From assembly GCF_016101585.1 (NCBI RefSeq), contig NZ_JACFQG010000003.1, forward strand, positions 1,826 through 65,825: a stretch of DNA of 64,000 bases. The letters are read 5' to 3'. This document shows, piece by piece, positions 10,251-19,655 of this stretch; position 1 is the stretch's first letter; each line of letters begins with the position of its first letter. This stretch comes from Bifidobacterium polysaccharolyticum (GTDB lineage: Bacteria; Actinomycetota; Actinomycetes; Actinomycetales; Bifidobacteriaceae). A program made the position numbers and the translations under genes. The notes beneath the pieces are model-generated. The model was not told where the DNA came from. It saw nothing but the letters and a program-made list of their open reading frames with translations, and ran no database searches.

Positions 10251-11639
10251 ATGAATAAGCTCTACTATCAATTCCCAGGCACCTGGTTTGGGGACTGCAT
10301 GCCCTATGGGAAAGGCGATGAGTTCTTCCTCTTCCATCAGCGCGACACCCGCGATCCGGCCCCATTCGGGCAACCCTTCGGATGGGACCTGGCCACCACC
10401 AGGGACTTCGTCCATTACCAGGACTGTGGCACCGCCATACCCAGGGGTGGTGACGGAGACCAGGACCAGTTCATTTTCGCAGGCAGCGTCTTCGAGGGGC
10501 CGGACGGCTACCACGCTTTCTACACGGGTTTCAACCGTGATTATCCGGCCGAGGGCAAGGCCTCTCAGGTCCTGATGCAGGCCGTCAGCCAGGATCTCCG
10601 CCATTGGAGGAAGTTGGACCAGGCCCCCTCCATCGCCCCCCAGCCCGGGTACGACCCCGACGACTGGCGAGACCCAATGGTGGTCAGGGACGAGCAGGCC
10701 GGTAACTACCTGCTCATCCTGGGAGCACGGAAGAAAGGGCCCAAGACCATGCAGACAGGCCGGACGGTCAAATTCATTTCCGACGACCTGGTTCACTGGG
10801 AGTTCGGCGGGGATTTCTGGGCCCCCGGTCTTTACACCATGCATGAGATGCCTGACCTATTCAGAATCGGGGACTGGTGGTACCACATCGTCACCGAATA
10901 CAGCGACCGACATGGGATGACCTACCGGATGTCGCACAGCCTGAAAGGCCCATGGACAGCCCCTGTGGATGACGCCTTCGACGGGAGCGGATACTATGCG
11001 GGTCGTACCTTCGAGCTGGGCGGTAGACGGGTTCTCTTCGGCTGGGTGGGGACCAAGGCAGGCGACGACGACAGGAACAACTATGAGTGGGGCGGGACCT
11101 TCGTTCCCCACGAGGTCTATCAGAGGGAGGATGGATCCCTGGGTGTGAGGCCGGTGGATACCCTCTGGGCCGCCTTCAACCCCCGCACCCCCATGGACGA
11201 TGTGGACATCCAGGCACCTCATGAGAGGAAGGAGGTGGTCATTGACCTCGACTGCCCCGACCTCTTCTCATTCGAAGCTGATGTCAGATTCACCCCGGGC
11301 ACCCGGTCCTTCGGTCTGCGCCTGCGGGAGGAGGCCGGGACCGGGCGGTCTTACCAGTATGACTTCCAAGTGGGGCAGGGACGTTACCTGTTCGAGGGGT
11401 CGCCCAATGACCCCTGGTTCACGGTCATGAACATAGGCCTTGAAAGGCCGATCCGTCTGGAGGCCGGACGCATCTACCACCTCCAGCTGGTGGTCGACGA
11501 TACCATAGCCACCCTCTATGTGGATGGAGTGGCCCTGAATGCCCGGATTTACCGGCCGGGGCAGGCCTTGGGCATCTATGTGACCGAGGGCGGTCTTCAA
11601 GTCACCGGGATGAGCCTGGCCAAGGGCCTGCAGAAGTAG
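10251..11639 (+). CDS. GH32-like glycosidase (five-bladed propeller plus C-terminal beta domain)
   Basis: Cytosolic enzyme of about 462 residues. The N-terminal propeller has FPGTWFGDCMPYG (about residues 8-20), where GH32 enzymes carry W-M-N-D-P-N-G; the Asp is kept but its flanks differ. WRDPMVV (about 142-148) supplies the RDP transition-state motif, and HEMPDLF (about 200-206) the acid/base Glu. A concanavalin-like C-terminal domain follows from about residue 325. Beta-fructosidase activity is the family default, yet the altered nucleophile loop makes the substrate uncertain. The ATG at 10251 has GAAAGGG 5 nt upstream; the earlier in-frame ATG at 10221 has none. It is probably induced by its sugar through the adjacent LacI repressor. 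Confidence 0.75.
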   Translation: MNKLYYQFPGTWFGDCMPYGKGDEFFLFHQRDTRDPAPFGQPFGWDLATTRDFVHYQDCGTAIPRGGDGDQDQFIFAGSVFEGPDGYHAFYTGFNRDYPAEGKASQVLMQAVSQDLRHWRKLDQAPSIAPQPGYDPDDWRDPMVVRDEQAGNYLLILGARKKGPKTMQTGRTVKFISDDLVHWEFGGDFWAPGLYTMHEMPDLFRIGDWWYHIVTEYSDRHGMTYRMSHSLKGPWTAPVDDAFDGSGYYAGRTFELGGRRVLFGWVGTKAGDDDRNNYEWGGTFVPHEVYQREDGSLGVRPVDTLWAAFNPRTPMDDVDIQAPHERKEVVIDLDCPDLFSFEADVRFTPGTRSFGLRLREEAGTGRSYQYDFQVGQGRYLFEGSPNDPWFTVMNIGLERPIRLEAGRIYHLQLVVDDTIATLYVDGVALNARIYRPGQALGIYVTEGGLQVTGMSLAKGLQK

Positions 11640-11720
11640 ATGTCTTCCTGTCGGCCTCTGGTCGTACAGATCCGGTTCGGGCATCCTCCTGATGAATTTG
11701 TGCCATGACGGGAATAATAT

Positions 11721-11749
11721 TTGCCTCGGGAAGTTGAGTGATGTAGGCT
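11721..11749 (+). promoter_or_regulatory. Probable dnaK operon promoter
   Basis: TTGCCT (11721-11726), 17-nt spacer, TAGGCT (11744-11749). The HAIR repeat overlaps the spacer and -10, as expected for HspR repression. TAATAT at 11715-11720 is another possible -10. Confidence 0.5.
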
Positions 11750-11753
11750 CAAG
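11733..11753. promoter_or_regulatory. HAIR operator (HspR binding site)
   Basis: GTTGAGT-N7-GCTCAAG matches the HAIR consensus CTTGAGT-N7-ACTCAAG at 12 of 14 arm positions with exact spacing. It stands about 140 nt before dnaK, and hspR is the fourth gene of the operon, giving autoregulation. Confidence 0.85.
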
Positions 11754-11893
11754 TTTCGGAGTGGTCATGATGGCTGCTTGCCCGGGCCGACGGGAGCCGG
11801 CCATCGGGACCACGAACGAAGCGCGAGCGGAGAACGTGAACGACGAGGTGCGGGGTCAGGCCCTACGCCCAATTTCATCAGGAGGTAACGAGT

Positions 11894-13792
11894 ATGGCAC
11901 GTGCAGTTGGCATCGATCTGGGAACCACCAATTCCTGCATTGCAACCCTGGAGGGCGGCGAGCCCACCGTAATCGTCAATGCTGAGGGCGCGCGGACCAC
12001 GCCGTCGGTGGTGGCATTCAGCAAGTCCGGCGAGATTCTGGTCGGCGAGGTGGCCAAGCGTCAGGCCGTCACTAATGTGGACCGGACCATCAGCTCGGTC
12101 AAGCGCCACATGGGCACCGACTGGTCCGTCGAGATCGACGGCAAGAAGTGGACCCCTCAGGAGATTTCGGCCCAGATCCTTATGAAGCTCAAGAGGGACG
12201 CCGAGTCCTACCTGGGCGAACCGGTCACTGACGCGGTCATCACCTGCCCTGCATACTTCAACGATGCCCAGCGTCAGGCCACCAAGGATGCCGGCAAGAT
12301 CGCCGGTCTGAACGTCCTGCGCATCATCAACGAGCCCACTGCCGCGGCTCTGGCCTACGGCTTGGAGAAGGGCAAGGAGGATGAGCGCATCCTGGTCTTC
12401 GATCTGGGCGGCGGCACCTTCGATGTCTCCCTGCTGGAGATCGGCAAGGATGACGACGGCTTCTCCACCATCCAGGTTCAGGCCACCAACGGCGACAACA
12501 AGCTGGGCGGCGACGACTGGGATCAGAAGATCATCGACTGGCTGGTCACTGAGGTCAAGAACAAGTACAACGTGGATCTGTCCAAGGACAAGATCGCCCT
12601 GCAGCGGCTCAAGGAGGCCGCCGAGCAGGCCAAGAAGGAGCTGAGCTCTTCCTCGTCCACCAGCATCTCCATGCAGTACCTGGCTATGACCCCCGACGGG
12701 ACCCCAGTCCACCTGGACGAGACCCTGACCCGCGCGCACTTCGAAGAGATGACCTCCGACCTGCTGGGCCGCTGCCGTACGCCGTTCAACAACGTGCTGC
12801 ACGATGCCGGCATTTCGGTTCAGGACATCGACCATGTGGTGCTGGTCGGCGGCTCCACCCGTATGCCTGCTGTCAAGGACCTAGTCAAGGAACTGACCGG
12901 CGGCAAGGAAGCCAACCAGACCGTCAACCCCGATGAGGTCGTGGCTGTCGGCGCTGCCGTGCAGTCCGGCGTCATCAAGGGCGACCGCAAGGACGTGCTG
13001 CTGATCGACGTGACCCCGCTTTCCTTGGGCATCGAGACCAAGGGCGGCATCATGACCAAGCTGATCGACCGTAACACCGCCATCCCCACCAAGCGGTCCG
13101 AGGTCTTCTCGACTGCTGAGGACAACCAGCCCTCCGTGCTGATCCAGGTCTATCAGGGTGAGCGTGAGTTCGCCCGTGACAACAAGCCTCTGGGGACCTT
13201 CGAGCTGACGGGCATCGCTCCGGCTCCGCGCGGCGTTCCTCAGATCGAGGTCACCTTCGACATCGATGCCAACGGTATCGTGCACGTCTCCGCCAAGGAC
13301 AAGGGCACCGGCAAAGAGCAGTCCATGACCATCACCGGTGGTTCCGCCCTGCCCAAGGACGAGATCGATCGCATGGTCAAGGAGGCCGAGGCCCACGAGG
13401 CCGAGGACAAGCAGCGTCGTGAGGATGCCGACACCCGCAATGCCGCCGAGTCCGCCGCCTACCAGACCGAAAAGCTGGTCAACGACAACAAGGACAAGAT
13501 CTCCGACGAGGTGGCCAAGGAGGTCACCGACAAGGTCAACGCTCTGAAAGAGGCTCTGAAGGGCGAGGACATGGACAAGATCAAGAACGCCCAGAGCGAG
13601 CTGATGACCTCTGCCCAGAAGATCGGTCAGGCCCTCTATGCCCAGCAGGGCTCCGCTGACGGTGCAGGCGCTCAGGGCGCTGCAGGTGCCTCCGGTGCCG
13701 CCTCGGGTGCAGGCTCCTCCTCGTCCGCTGATGACGACGTGGTGGATGCCGAGGTCGTGGACGACGACGATAAGAAGAAGGACGGCGAGTGA
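11894..13792 (+). CDS. dnaK: Molecular chaperone DnaK (Hsp70)
   Basis: Cytosolic ATP-dependent chaperone of 632 residues, the usual length. The N-terminal actin-like ATPase shows [10 protein letters not shown] (residues 6-15), [31 protein letters not shown] and [15 protein letters not shown]. The substrate-binding domain follows from about residue 360 ([17 protein letters not shown]). The helical lid ends in a Gly/Ala/Ser-rich linker and the acidic tail [14 protein letters not shown]. It is the first gene of dnaK-grpE-dnaJ-hspR, preceded by GGAGG 6 nt before the ATG. Expression is expected to rise on heat shock, when HspR releases the upstream HAIR site. Confidence 0.99.
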   Translation: MARAVGIDLGTTNSCIATLEGGEPTVIVNAEGARTTPSVVAFSKSGEILVGEVAKRQAVTNVDRTISSVKRHMGTDWSVEIDGKKWTPQEISAQILMKLKRDAESYLGEPVTDAVITCPAYFNDAQRQATKDAGKIAGLNVLRIINEPTAAALAYGLEKGKEDERILVFDLGGGTFDVSLLEIGKDDDGFSTIQVQATNGDNKLGGDDWDQKIIDWLVTEVKNKYNVDLSKDKIALQRLKEAAEQAKKELSSSSSTSISMQYLAMTPDGTPVHLDETLTRAHFEEMTSDLLGRCRTPFNNVLHDAGISVQDIDHVVLVGGSTRMPAVKDLVKELTGGKEANQTVNPDEVVAVGAAVQSGVIKGDRKDVLLIDVTPLSLGIETKGGIMTKLIDRNTAIPTKRSEVFSTAEDNQPSVLIQVYQGEREFARDNKPLGTFELTGIAPAPRGVPQIEVTFDIDANGIVHVSAKDKGTGKEQSMTITGGSALPKDEIDRMVKEAEAHEAEDKQRREDADTRNAAESAAYQTEKLVNDNKDKISDEVAKEVTDKVNALKEALKGEDMDKIKNAQSELMTSAQKIGQALYAQQGSADGAGAQGAAGASGAASGAGSSSSADDDVVDAEVVDDDDKKKDGE

Positions 13793-13793
13793 C

Positions 13794-14519
13794 ATGTCGG
13801 CCTTCGACAAGGATGATGCCGGGCCGCTGAAGGGCGACCCGGCCGCCGCCGGCGAACCGGACGGAAACGAGGCCAAGGCCTCTGACGCCGCCTCGACACC
13901 AGAGCAGGAAGCGGCTCGTGGACGTCACGCCGACAAGACCGCTGCGGACGAGGGCCAGGCGGCCAGCCAGTCCTCGTCGGATTCCTCCGCCAAGGACGCG
14001 TCGTCAGCAGATGCTCAGGCTGATGACAAGGCTGGGTCTGACTCGGCTAAGGAAGACGGTGCCGACAAGGGATCAGGGGGACTGACCCCTCTGGGCCAGG
14101 CCAAGAAGGAGGCCGCCGATTATCTGGAGGCCCTCCAGCGCGAGCGGGCCGAGTTCGTCAACTTCCGCAACCGTGCCAAGAAGGAGCAGGACATCTTCCG
14201 CCAGCACGGCATCGTGGATGTGCTGACCGCCCTTCTCCCGGCCCTTGATGACATTGACCGGATCAAGGAGCACGGGCAGATGGACGACTCCTTCCAGGCT
14301 GTGGCCAAGAAGATCGACAAGACCTTTGAGAAGTTCGGTGTCGAGAAGTTCGGTGAAAAAGGCGAGGACTTCGACCCCACCAAGCATGAGGCCATCCTGC
14401 ACAAGCCGGACCCCGATGCCAAGAAAGAGACCGTTGACACGGTGGTTGAGGCAGGCTATCGGATTGGCGACCGGGTGATCCGGGCCGCAAGGGTAGTGGT
14501 GACATCGCCCGGGCAGTAG
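13794..14519 (+). CDS. grpE: Nucleotide exchange factor GrpE
   Basis: ADP-ATP exchange factor for DnaK, about 241 residues. Residues 1-90 are a low-complexity acidic/Ala/Ser/Lys-rich extension. A long coiled-coil helix follows (EAADYLEALQRERAEFVNFRNRAKKE, about 104-129). The C-terminal beta domain carries FDPTKHEAI and the family signature ETVDTVVEAGYRIGDRVIRAARVVV. The start is the ATG at 13794, one base after the dnaK stop; GAAGGACGGCG inside the end of dnaK acts as the ribosome site. The tight spacing indicates translational coupling with dnaK. Confidence 0.97.
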   Translation: MSAFDKDDAGPLKGDPAAAGEPDGNEAKASDAASTPEQEAARGRHADKTAADEGQAASQSSSDSSAKDASSADAQADDKAGSDSAKEDGADKGSGGLTPLGQAKKEAADYLEALQRERAEFVNFRNRAKKEQDIFRQHGIVDVLTALLPALDDIDRIKEHGQMDDSFQAVAKKIDKTFEKFGVEKFGEKGEDFDPTKHEAILHKPDPDAKKETVDTVVEAGYRIGDRVIRAARVVVTSPGQ

Positions 14520-14667
14520 CAGGGACGGTGATTGCGGACCTTCCGCAGGCTGAATCGACGCCTTCGCATGCGGCGGCTGGGTGGGGTTATGATCCCGCCC
14601 GCCGCCGCACGCGAAAGGGCGGATTCCAATTCGATATATTCGTAGCTTATGAGGAAAGGAGACATGG

Positions 14668-15672
14668 ATGGCTGAGAATGAATGGCTGAGCAAGGACTAT
14701 TACAAGGTCCTTGGTGTCTCCAAGGACGCCAGCGAAGCGGAGATCACCAAGGCCTACCGCAAGCTTGCCCGCAAATACCATCCCGATCTCAATAAGACCA
14801 AGGAGGCCGAGGAGAAGTTCAAGGACATCTCCGAGGCCTACGACGTGCTCAGCAACAAGGAGCAGCGTCAGAAGTACGATGCCATCCGCCAGTTCGGCAT
14901 GGGGGGAGCCCGGTTCGCCGGGGGCTCCGGCCAGGGCGGCTTCAACACCGATGCATTCTCGGACATCTTCGGCTCCATGTTCGGCGGGGCCGGGGCGCCG
15001 GGAGGAACCCGCATCCGTTTCGGCGATGGTTCTGGGCAGCCCGACTTTGCTGACATCTTCTCCTCCTTCGGCGGGGGTGCCGGTGGTGGCGGTCGGACCG
15101 CTTACCAGGAGAGCAGGCTCAGGCCTGTCAAGGGAGAGGATCGCAACTCGAAAATTGGGCTGTCCTTCCGTCAGGCAGTCAAAGGGGCCACGGTCTCCCT
15201 GAGCGTGGGAGGCAAGCGCTTCAAGACGCATATCCCCGCCGGGGTGCGCAACGGCCAGCGGATCAGGCTGGCTGGCAAGGGTCGGCCTGGCAGGGACGGG
15301 GGCGCCAATGGCGACCTCTACCTGCAGATCAGCGTCCAGCCCAGCCAGCGGTTCACCATGAAGGACAGGGATTTGGTCATGATCCTGCCGGTGACGGTAG
15401 CTGAGGCGGCCCTGGGGGCCAAGGTCCAGGCCCGGGACATCGATGACCAGATCGTCACCTTCAAGATTCCGGCTGGCTCCTCCAGCGGCGACGAGATTCG
15501 CATCGCCGGCAAGGGGGTTCAGGACCGGCGTGGCAAGGGCGACCTGGTGGGGCGCCTTGAGATCCGCATGCCCGGTCGGCTCGGGATGGCCCAGAAGAAG
15601 GCCATGCGCGACTTTGCCAAGGCAAGCGGTGACTTCGACGAGCAGATTGCCGGGGAGCGCATGAAGATATGA
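14668..15672 (+). CDS. dnaJ: DnaJ chaperone lacking the zinc-finger domain
   Basis: Hsp40 co-chaperone of 334 residues. The J domain occupies about residues 8-75, with the essential HPD in [10 protein letters not shown] (about 34-43). A long Gly/Phe-rich region runs from about 76 to 150, and C-terminal substrate-binding domains I and II from about 155. The four CxxCxGxG zinc repeats of class A DnaJ are absent, so this is a class B (CbpA-like) protein standing in the dnaJ position of the operon; class A DnaJ may be encoded elsewhere. The ATG at 14668 is 8 nt after AGGAAAGGA. An out-of-frame ATG at 14664 starts a three-codon ORF overlapping it. A 148-nt gap from grpE holds TATATT near 14636-14641, a possible internal promoter. 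Confidence 0.92.
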   Translation: MAENEWLSKDYYKVLGVSKDASEAEITKAYRKLARKYHPDLNKTKEAEEKFKDISEAYDVLSNKEQRQKYDAIRQFGMGGARFAGGSGQGGFNTDAFSDIFGSMFGGAGAPGGTRIRFGDGSGQPDFADIFSSFGGGAGGGGRTAYQESRLRPVKGEDRNSKIGLSFRQAVKGATVSLSVGGKRFKTHIPAGVRNGQRIRLAGKGRPGRDGGANGDLYLQISVQPSQRFTMKDRDLVMILPVTVAEAALGAKVQARDIDDQIVTFKIPAGSSSGDEIRIAGKGVQDRRGKGDLVGRLEIRMPGRLGMAQKKAMRDFAKASGDFDEQIAGERMKI

Positions 15673-15724
15673 CGATCCGGATGCCGGATCAAGTGGGAAC
15701 GAGCAGCGGAAAGGAGTGATGATC

Positions 15725-16255
15725 ATGGTCAGGGTGGATCCCGAGACCAGGCGGATTTATCTGGCCTGCGCTCGCGGTCTGGTGGCTGGGCACATCAGCC
15801 TGGATGCTGCTGACGATGCCGGTTTGGACATCGAGCTGCCGGTCTTCAGCGTTGGTCAGGTTGGGCAGTTGGCCAACATCCATCCGCAGACCCTGCGCCA
15901 ATATGACAGGCTGGGTCTGATTGTGCCGGAACGGACCGAGGGGGGCGCGCGCCGATACTCCCTGCGTGATCTGGATCGGCTTGGTCAGGCTCAGCATCTG
16001 AGCCAGGACGAGTCCATCAACCTGGCCGGGGTGACCAGGATTCTGGCCTTGGCCGAGGAGAATCGTCAGCTGAGACGCCAGCTGCGTCGCTCCCACCAGT
16101 CACAGGGATCCAGCATGTTTGCAGCCGCTGCCGACGGCCGGGTCGTCGAAGTCAGGCGTTCCAGCAGGGCCCGGCTCTGGCGGCAGGACACAACGCATGA
16201 CGAGGCCGACCCCACGGAGTCCAAATCGCTGATCGTCTGGAGCGTACGCTCCTGA
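15725..16255 (+). CDS. hspR: Heat-shock repressor HspR (MerR family)
   Basis: Repressor of the dnaK operon, about 176 residues. The MerR-type winged HTH reads FSVGQVGQLANIHPQTLRQYDRLGLI-P with the wing GARRYSLRDLDRL (about residues 41-90). A short coiled coil follows (LALAEENRQLRRQLRR, about 110-125). HspR binds HAIR sites with DnaK as co-repressor; the HAIR element is at 11733-11753. The ATG at 15725 is 8 nt after AAAGGAG, whereas the upstream GTG (15716) overlaps that site and the ATG at 15719 is too close. The N-terminal 40 residues before the HTH are longer than in some HspR proteins. Confidence 0.93.
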   Translation: MVRVDPETRRIYLACARGLVAGHISLDAADDAGLDIELPVFSVGQVGQLANIHPQTLRQYDRLGLIVPERTEGGARRYSLRDLDRLGQAQHLSQDESINLAGVTRILALAEENRQLRRQLRRSHQSQGSSMFAAAADGRVVEVRRSSRARLWRQDTTHDEADPTESKSLIVWSVRS

Positions 16256-16442
16256 GATGGGTGAGGGGCCTGTGCTATGGTGTACAGGTTGGCCGCTCGC
16301 CCAAGAGCTGCGGCTGATCGTCGCCTGAATGCTTTGAGTACGGGGAAACCGCTTGCGCGAAATTCGTCATTCTCTGCTTTGCACGCGGCCTGCGAACTGT
16401 CGACCGACAGTACCGTTTTCTTCCCTGTTGTGAAAGGTCATT

Positions 16443-18152
16443 GTGACTGCTTCATCCATGCCCGATTCCAATCCGTCCAATTCCGGCCAATCTGCCGTAG
16501 AACCTGTGACTTTCGATCAACTGGGGGTGCCTGAGCCCTTGGTCCGAGTCCTGCGCAAGGACGGCAAGACCAGCGCCTTCCCCATCCAACGGGACACCCT
16601 GCCTGATGCCCTGGCTGGTCGTGACATCCTGGGACGGGGGCGGACCGGTTCCGGCAAGACCCTGGCCTTCAGCATTCCTCTGGTGGCTCGACTGGCTGCT
16701 GGCGAGGGAGGACGGGCCCGCCATGGTCGCGGGGGCGCCGCCGGATCCGGCAGTCTGCCCCGCCCGCGTGGTCTTGTCTTGGCTCCCACCCGCGAGCTGG
16801 CCAATCAGATCGACGAGGTTCTCAACCCCCTGGCCCAGGCCTACGGCATGCGGACCTGCACAATCTACGGAGGTGTTGGCCAGGGCCGTCAGGTCGATGC
16901 CCTTCGGCGCGGGGCCATGATTGTGGTGGCCTGCCCGGGTCGCTTGGAGGATTTGCTCCGCCAGCGCAAGCTCAGTCTGGAGGACGTGGAGATTGCCGTG
17001 CTGGACGAGGCTGACGAGATGGCCGACATGGGCTTCTTGCCCGCTGTGGAGCGGATTCTGGCCCAGGTTCGTCCGGGCGGTCAGCGCATGCTCTTCTCGG
17101 CCACCCTGGATCATGGTGTGGATGCCGTGGTCAAGCGTTTCCTCAAGGATCCCAAGATTCACGAGGTGGATTCGGCCACCCAGCATGTGGATCTGATGAC
17201 CCACCACATCTTCGAGACGACCCAGGCCGCCAAGCACGACCTGGTCCGCACGCTTGCCGCAGGGCAGGGCAAGAGGATCCTATTCACCAGGACCAAGTTC
17301 CAAGCCAAGAAGCTGGCTAAGAATCTGATTGACAACGGCATCCCTGCCGTCCAGTTGCACGGCAACCTCTCCCAGGGGCAGAGGGATCGGAACCTCAAGG
17401 CTTTCTCGGAAGGTCTGGTCCGGGTCATGGTGGCCACCGATGTGGCGGCCAGGGGTATGGATGTCAGTGGGGTGGATTTGGTGGTTCAGGTTGACCCCCC
17501 GGCCGACTACAAGTCTTTCCTCCACCGTTCCGGGCGCACGGCAAGGGCTGGCCACTCCGGCGACGTGGTGACGGTCGTCCTGCCTGATCAGCGGCGAGAC
17601 ACACGACGGATGCTGCGTATGGCCCATATAGATGCCAAGCCGGTCGGGGTCACGGCCAACTCCCAGGAGGTGGGTGATCTTGTGGGACCTCACGCCCCCC
17701 TGGTTGAGGGCTGGTCCTTGGAGGCCGCCATGGCTGGAAGCCGAGGATCACAGGACGGCAAGCAGACCGGTTCTCGTGGCCGTCGATCCGGTGGGCCCGC
17801 CCGCGGGAGACGGGGATACAAGCGGTTCGACAGGCGGCCGAGGGGTTCTGGCCGGGGATCTGATGGTGATGGGAGGAATCCCCACCGCAAGTGGGCTGAT
17901 GGGCTAGATGAGGATCGACCCTTCGACGGGCGTAGGCGGCACAGCCATGCCGACCCCAATCATGCCGTCCAAGCCGGTGGTCACCGAGGCAGAGGCAATC
18001 GTGGCCGTGCAGGCGGAGCTCGTGGGCGGGGTCGCCACGATGGCGGTCGTTTCGACGACGGGGGTCGCACTTACCGCAGCGGTGATCACAGGTACGGCGG
18101 AGGCAGGCGGAGGCGGGATAATAATCCCTTCCGCCAGGTTAAGTCACGCTGA
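16443..18152 (+). CDS. DEAD-box ATP-dependent RNA helicase
   Basis: RNA helicase of 569 residues. Motifs in order: Q-motif region FDQLGVPEPLV...AFPIQ (about 20-50), Walker A GRTGSGKT (about 67-74), PTREL (about 115-119), VLDEADEMADMGF (about 186-198), SATL, then in domain 2 ATDVAARGMDV and HRSGRTARAG. From about residue 430 the tail is Arg/Gly/Asp-rich and basic (RGRRGYKRFDRRPRG), typical of RNA-binding extensions in CsdA/RhlE-like helicases. The GTG at 16443 is 5 nt after AAAGG; the next in-frame ATG is five codons downstream. It follows hspR by 187 nt and probably has its own promoter. Confidence 0.93.
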   Translation: MTASSMPDSNPSNSGQSAVEPVTFDQLGVPEPLVRVLRKDGKTSAFPIQRDTLPDALAGRDILGRGRTGSGKTLAFSIPLVARLAAGEGGRARHGRGGAAGSGSLPRPRGLVLAPTRELANQIDEVLNPLAQAYGMRTCTIYGGVGQGRQVDALRRGAMIVVACPGRLEDLLRQRKLSLEDVEIAVLDEADEMADMGFLPAVERILAQVRPGGQRMLFSATLDHGVDAVVKRFLKDPKIHEVDSATQHVDLMTHHIFETTQAAKHDLVRTLAAGQGKRILFTRTKFQAKKLAKNLIDNGIPAVQLHGNLSQGQRDRNLKAFSEGLVRVMVATDVAARGMDVSGVDLVVQVDPPADYKSFLHRSGRTARAGHSGDVVTVVLPDQRRDTRRMLRMAHIDAKPVGVTANSQEVGDLVGPHAPLVEGWSLEAAMAGSRGSQDGKQTGSRGRRSGGPARGRRGYKRFDRRPRGSGRGSDGDGRNPHRKWADGLDEDRPFDGRRRHSHADPNHAVQAGGHRGRGNRGRAGGARGRGRHDGGRFDDGGRTYRSGDHRYGGGRRRRDNNPFRQVKSR

Positions 18153-18209
18153 TTGCTCCCGCTGAGAGGATATACCAGTCGAATTCACTGACCGGTCAGA
18201 CCGCATGGG

Positions 18210-19322
18210 TCAGATCATGGTCCCCTCGCAGCTCTCCCGGAGTTGGACCTTCACGGGGAGCTCAGTGGAAATAGGCGGATCCTCCGGCGAGCCCAGGCGC
18301 CTGACCAGGGTGGAGACGGCGGCCCGGCCCAGATCGACCATTGGCTGGCGGACCGTGGTCAGGCGAGGCTGGGAGACGGCGGCCTCCTTGATTCCGTCGA
18401 ATCCGGTGACGATGACCTGGTCGGGTACGCTTATACCCGCATCTGACAGGGCTCTCAGGACCCCAAGCGCCATCTGGTCGTTGGCACACACCAGAGCTTG
18501 GGGGAGCGTACCCTGCCTGGCCAGGCTGGTGGCAATCTGGTAGGCGACAGATTGGGAGAATTGTCCCCTGTAGATTGGTGAGGCCGAGGGTTCCAGCCCC
18601 TCTGACCTTAGACCCTCACAGAACCCTTCGTATCGTTTTCCATTGTCTGGAGAATCATCCGTCCCCGCTATGTAAGCCATTCGTCGTACCTGGTGTTTCT
18701 CGAAAAGGTGCCTGACCAGGGTGTACATGCCTTTGCGGTTGCTCACGCGGACCAGGTCGAATTCGCTTTCCTGGCTGACCGGGGCATTGGCGATCATGAC
18801 CACGGGCAGACGTTTGCACAGGAAGGCCAGGACGCTGTCAGGCACGGACCTTGCCAGGACAATCAGGCCGTCCACCTTTTCCGACATGCTGTTGATCAGC
18901 TGTGGGATGTCGCCGTCTTTCCCCTTCAAGCCGATGCTGACCATGAGGCTGAGGCCCTGCCGCCAGGATTCCAGCTCGCACCCCCTCAAGACCTCGTCGA
19001 AGTAGAGGGAATCCGAATTGTTCTCCTGGGTGTGGGGTGGGTCGACGACTATGTCGGCGGCATCCTCAGTGACCAGTTCGAAGTCGCTGATCTGATCCAG
19101 TTGGTCGATGTTGGGCAGGAAGAGGCCTATGGTATTGGTCCGCCGGGCGGCTAGGCTCCGTGCGCTACCGCTTGGCAGGTAGCCCAGGAGGTTTATGGCC
19201 TTGAGTACGGTCTGTCTGGTCTCGGGCCTTACCTTCTCCGGAGTGCGTAGGACCCTGGAGACGGTGGCTATGGATACGTCGGCCTCGCGGGCGACATCGT
19301 AGACGGTCGGTTTCCTTGCCAT
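18210..19322 (-). CDS. LacI-family transcriptional regulator
   Basis: Repressor of about 370 residues. HTH PTVYDVAREADVSIATVSRVL (residues 5-25) and hinge LPSGSARSLAARRTN (about 52-66) precede the sugar-binding domain with TIGLFLPNIDQ, VDGLIVLARSVPD, ALVCANDQMALGVLRAL and DQVIVTGFDGIKEA. An insertion of about 25 residues (EDAADIVVDPPHTQENNSDS) early in the sensor domain is longer than usual. The ATG at 19322 has GAGGGAAA upstream. It is divergent from the Opp-type importer, and two LacI-type palindromes lie between them, so it probably controls the importer-GH94 operon and itself. Confidence 0.9.
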   Translation of the reverse strand: MARKPTVYDVAREADVSIATVSRVLRTPEKVRPETRQTVLKAINLLGYLPSGSARSLAARRTNTIGLFLPNIDQLDQISDFELVTEDAADIVVDPPHTQENNSDSLYFDEVLRGCELESWRQGLSLMVSIGLKGKDGDIPQLINSMSEKVDGLIVLARSVPDSVLAFLCKRLPVVMIANAPVSQESEFDLVRVSNRKGMYTLVRHLFEKHQVRRMAYIAGTDDSPDNGKRYEGFCEGLRSEGLEPSASPIYRGQFSQSVAYQIATSLARQGTLPQALVCANDQMALGVLRALSDAGISVPDQVIVTGFDGIKEAAVSQPRLTTVRQPMVDLGRAAVSTLVRRLGSPEDPPISTELPVKVQLRESCEGTMI

Positions 19323-19387
19323 CCGCTTTCCCTCTTTCATACATCGCATACAGCATATCATTGAAACGTGTAATTGACCGTGGAATT

Positions 19388-19401
19388 TGATAGCGCTAAC
19401 A
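19388..19401. promoter_or_regulatory. LacI-type operator 1
   Basis: TGATAGCGCTAACA differs at one position from the perfect palindrome TGTTAGCGCTAACA, a classical GC-centred LacI-family operator. It lies between the divergent lacI gene and the importer operon, nearer lacI. Confidence 0.75.
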
Positions 19402-19485
19402 TTTTCTTTTTATCTGGCAATATGAATGACTTTATTAAGTAATCTAAGGAAAGCATACGCTAAAAATCCCATGACAAAAGCAGAT

Positions 19486-19514
19486 TTGCGCATTCAAATG
19501 TAAGCGCATACACT
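19486..19514 (+). promoter_or_regulatory. Promoter of the importer/GH94 operon
   Basis: TTGCGC (19486-19491), 17-nt spacer, TACACT (19509-19514). The start would be near 19521, giving a leader of about 135 nt. Confidence 0.55.
19499..19512. promoter_or_regulatory. LacI-type operator 2, overlapping the -10
   Basis: TGTAAGCGCATACA shares the GC-centred core and outer TGT/ACA arms with operator 1. It covers the spacer and most of the -10 box, a position suited to repression. Confidence 0.7.
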
Positions 19515-19655
19515 AGAAAGTGCGATGGTCGATCCGGTCCGGTCACAGGAAGCCGTGCAGATCCGGGAGCCCACTTGTGCATATACGCGCCGACTGGACT
19601 CCGATAGTAGAGGACGGATTTGGCCCGTGAATGTCAATGCGGACAAAGGAGACAT

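Noticed and set aside
12881-13876. 331-residue minus-strand frame opposite dnaK
   Set aside because: Leu/Val/Gly-rich product typical of antisense frames in high-GC genes; no ribosome site, no domain.
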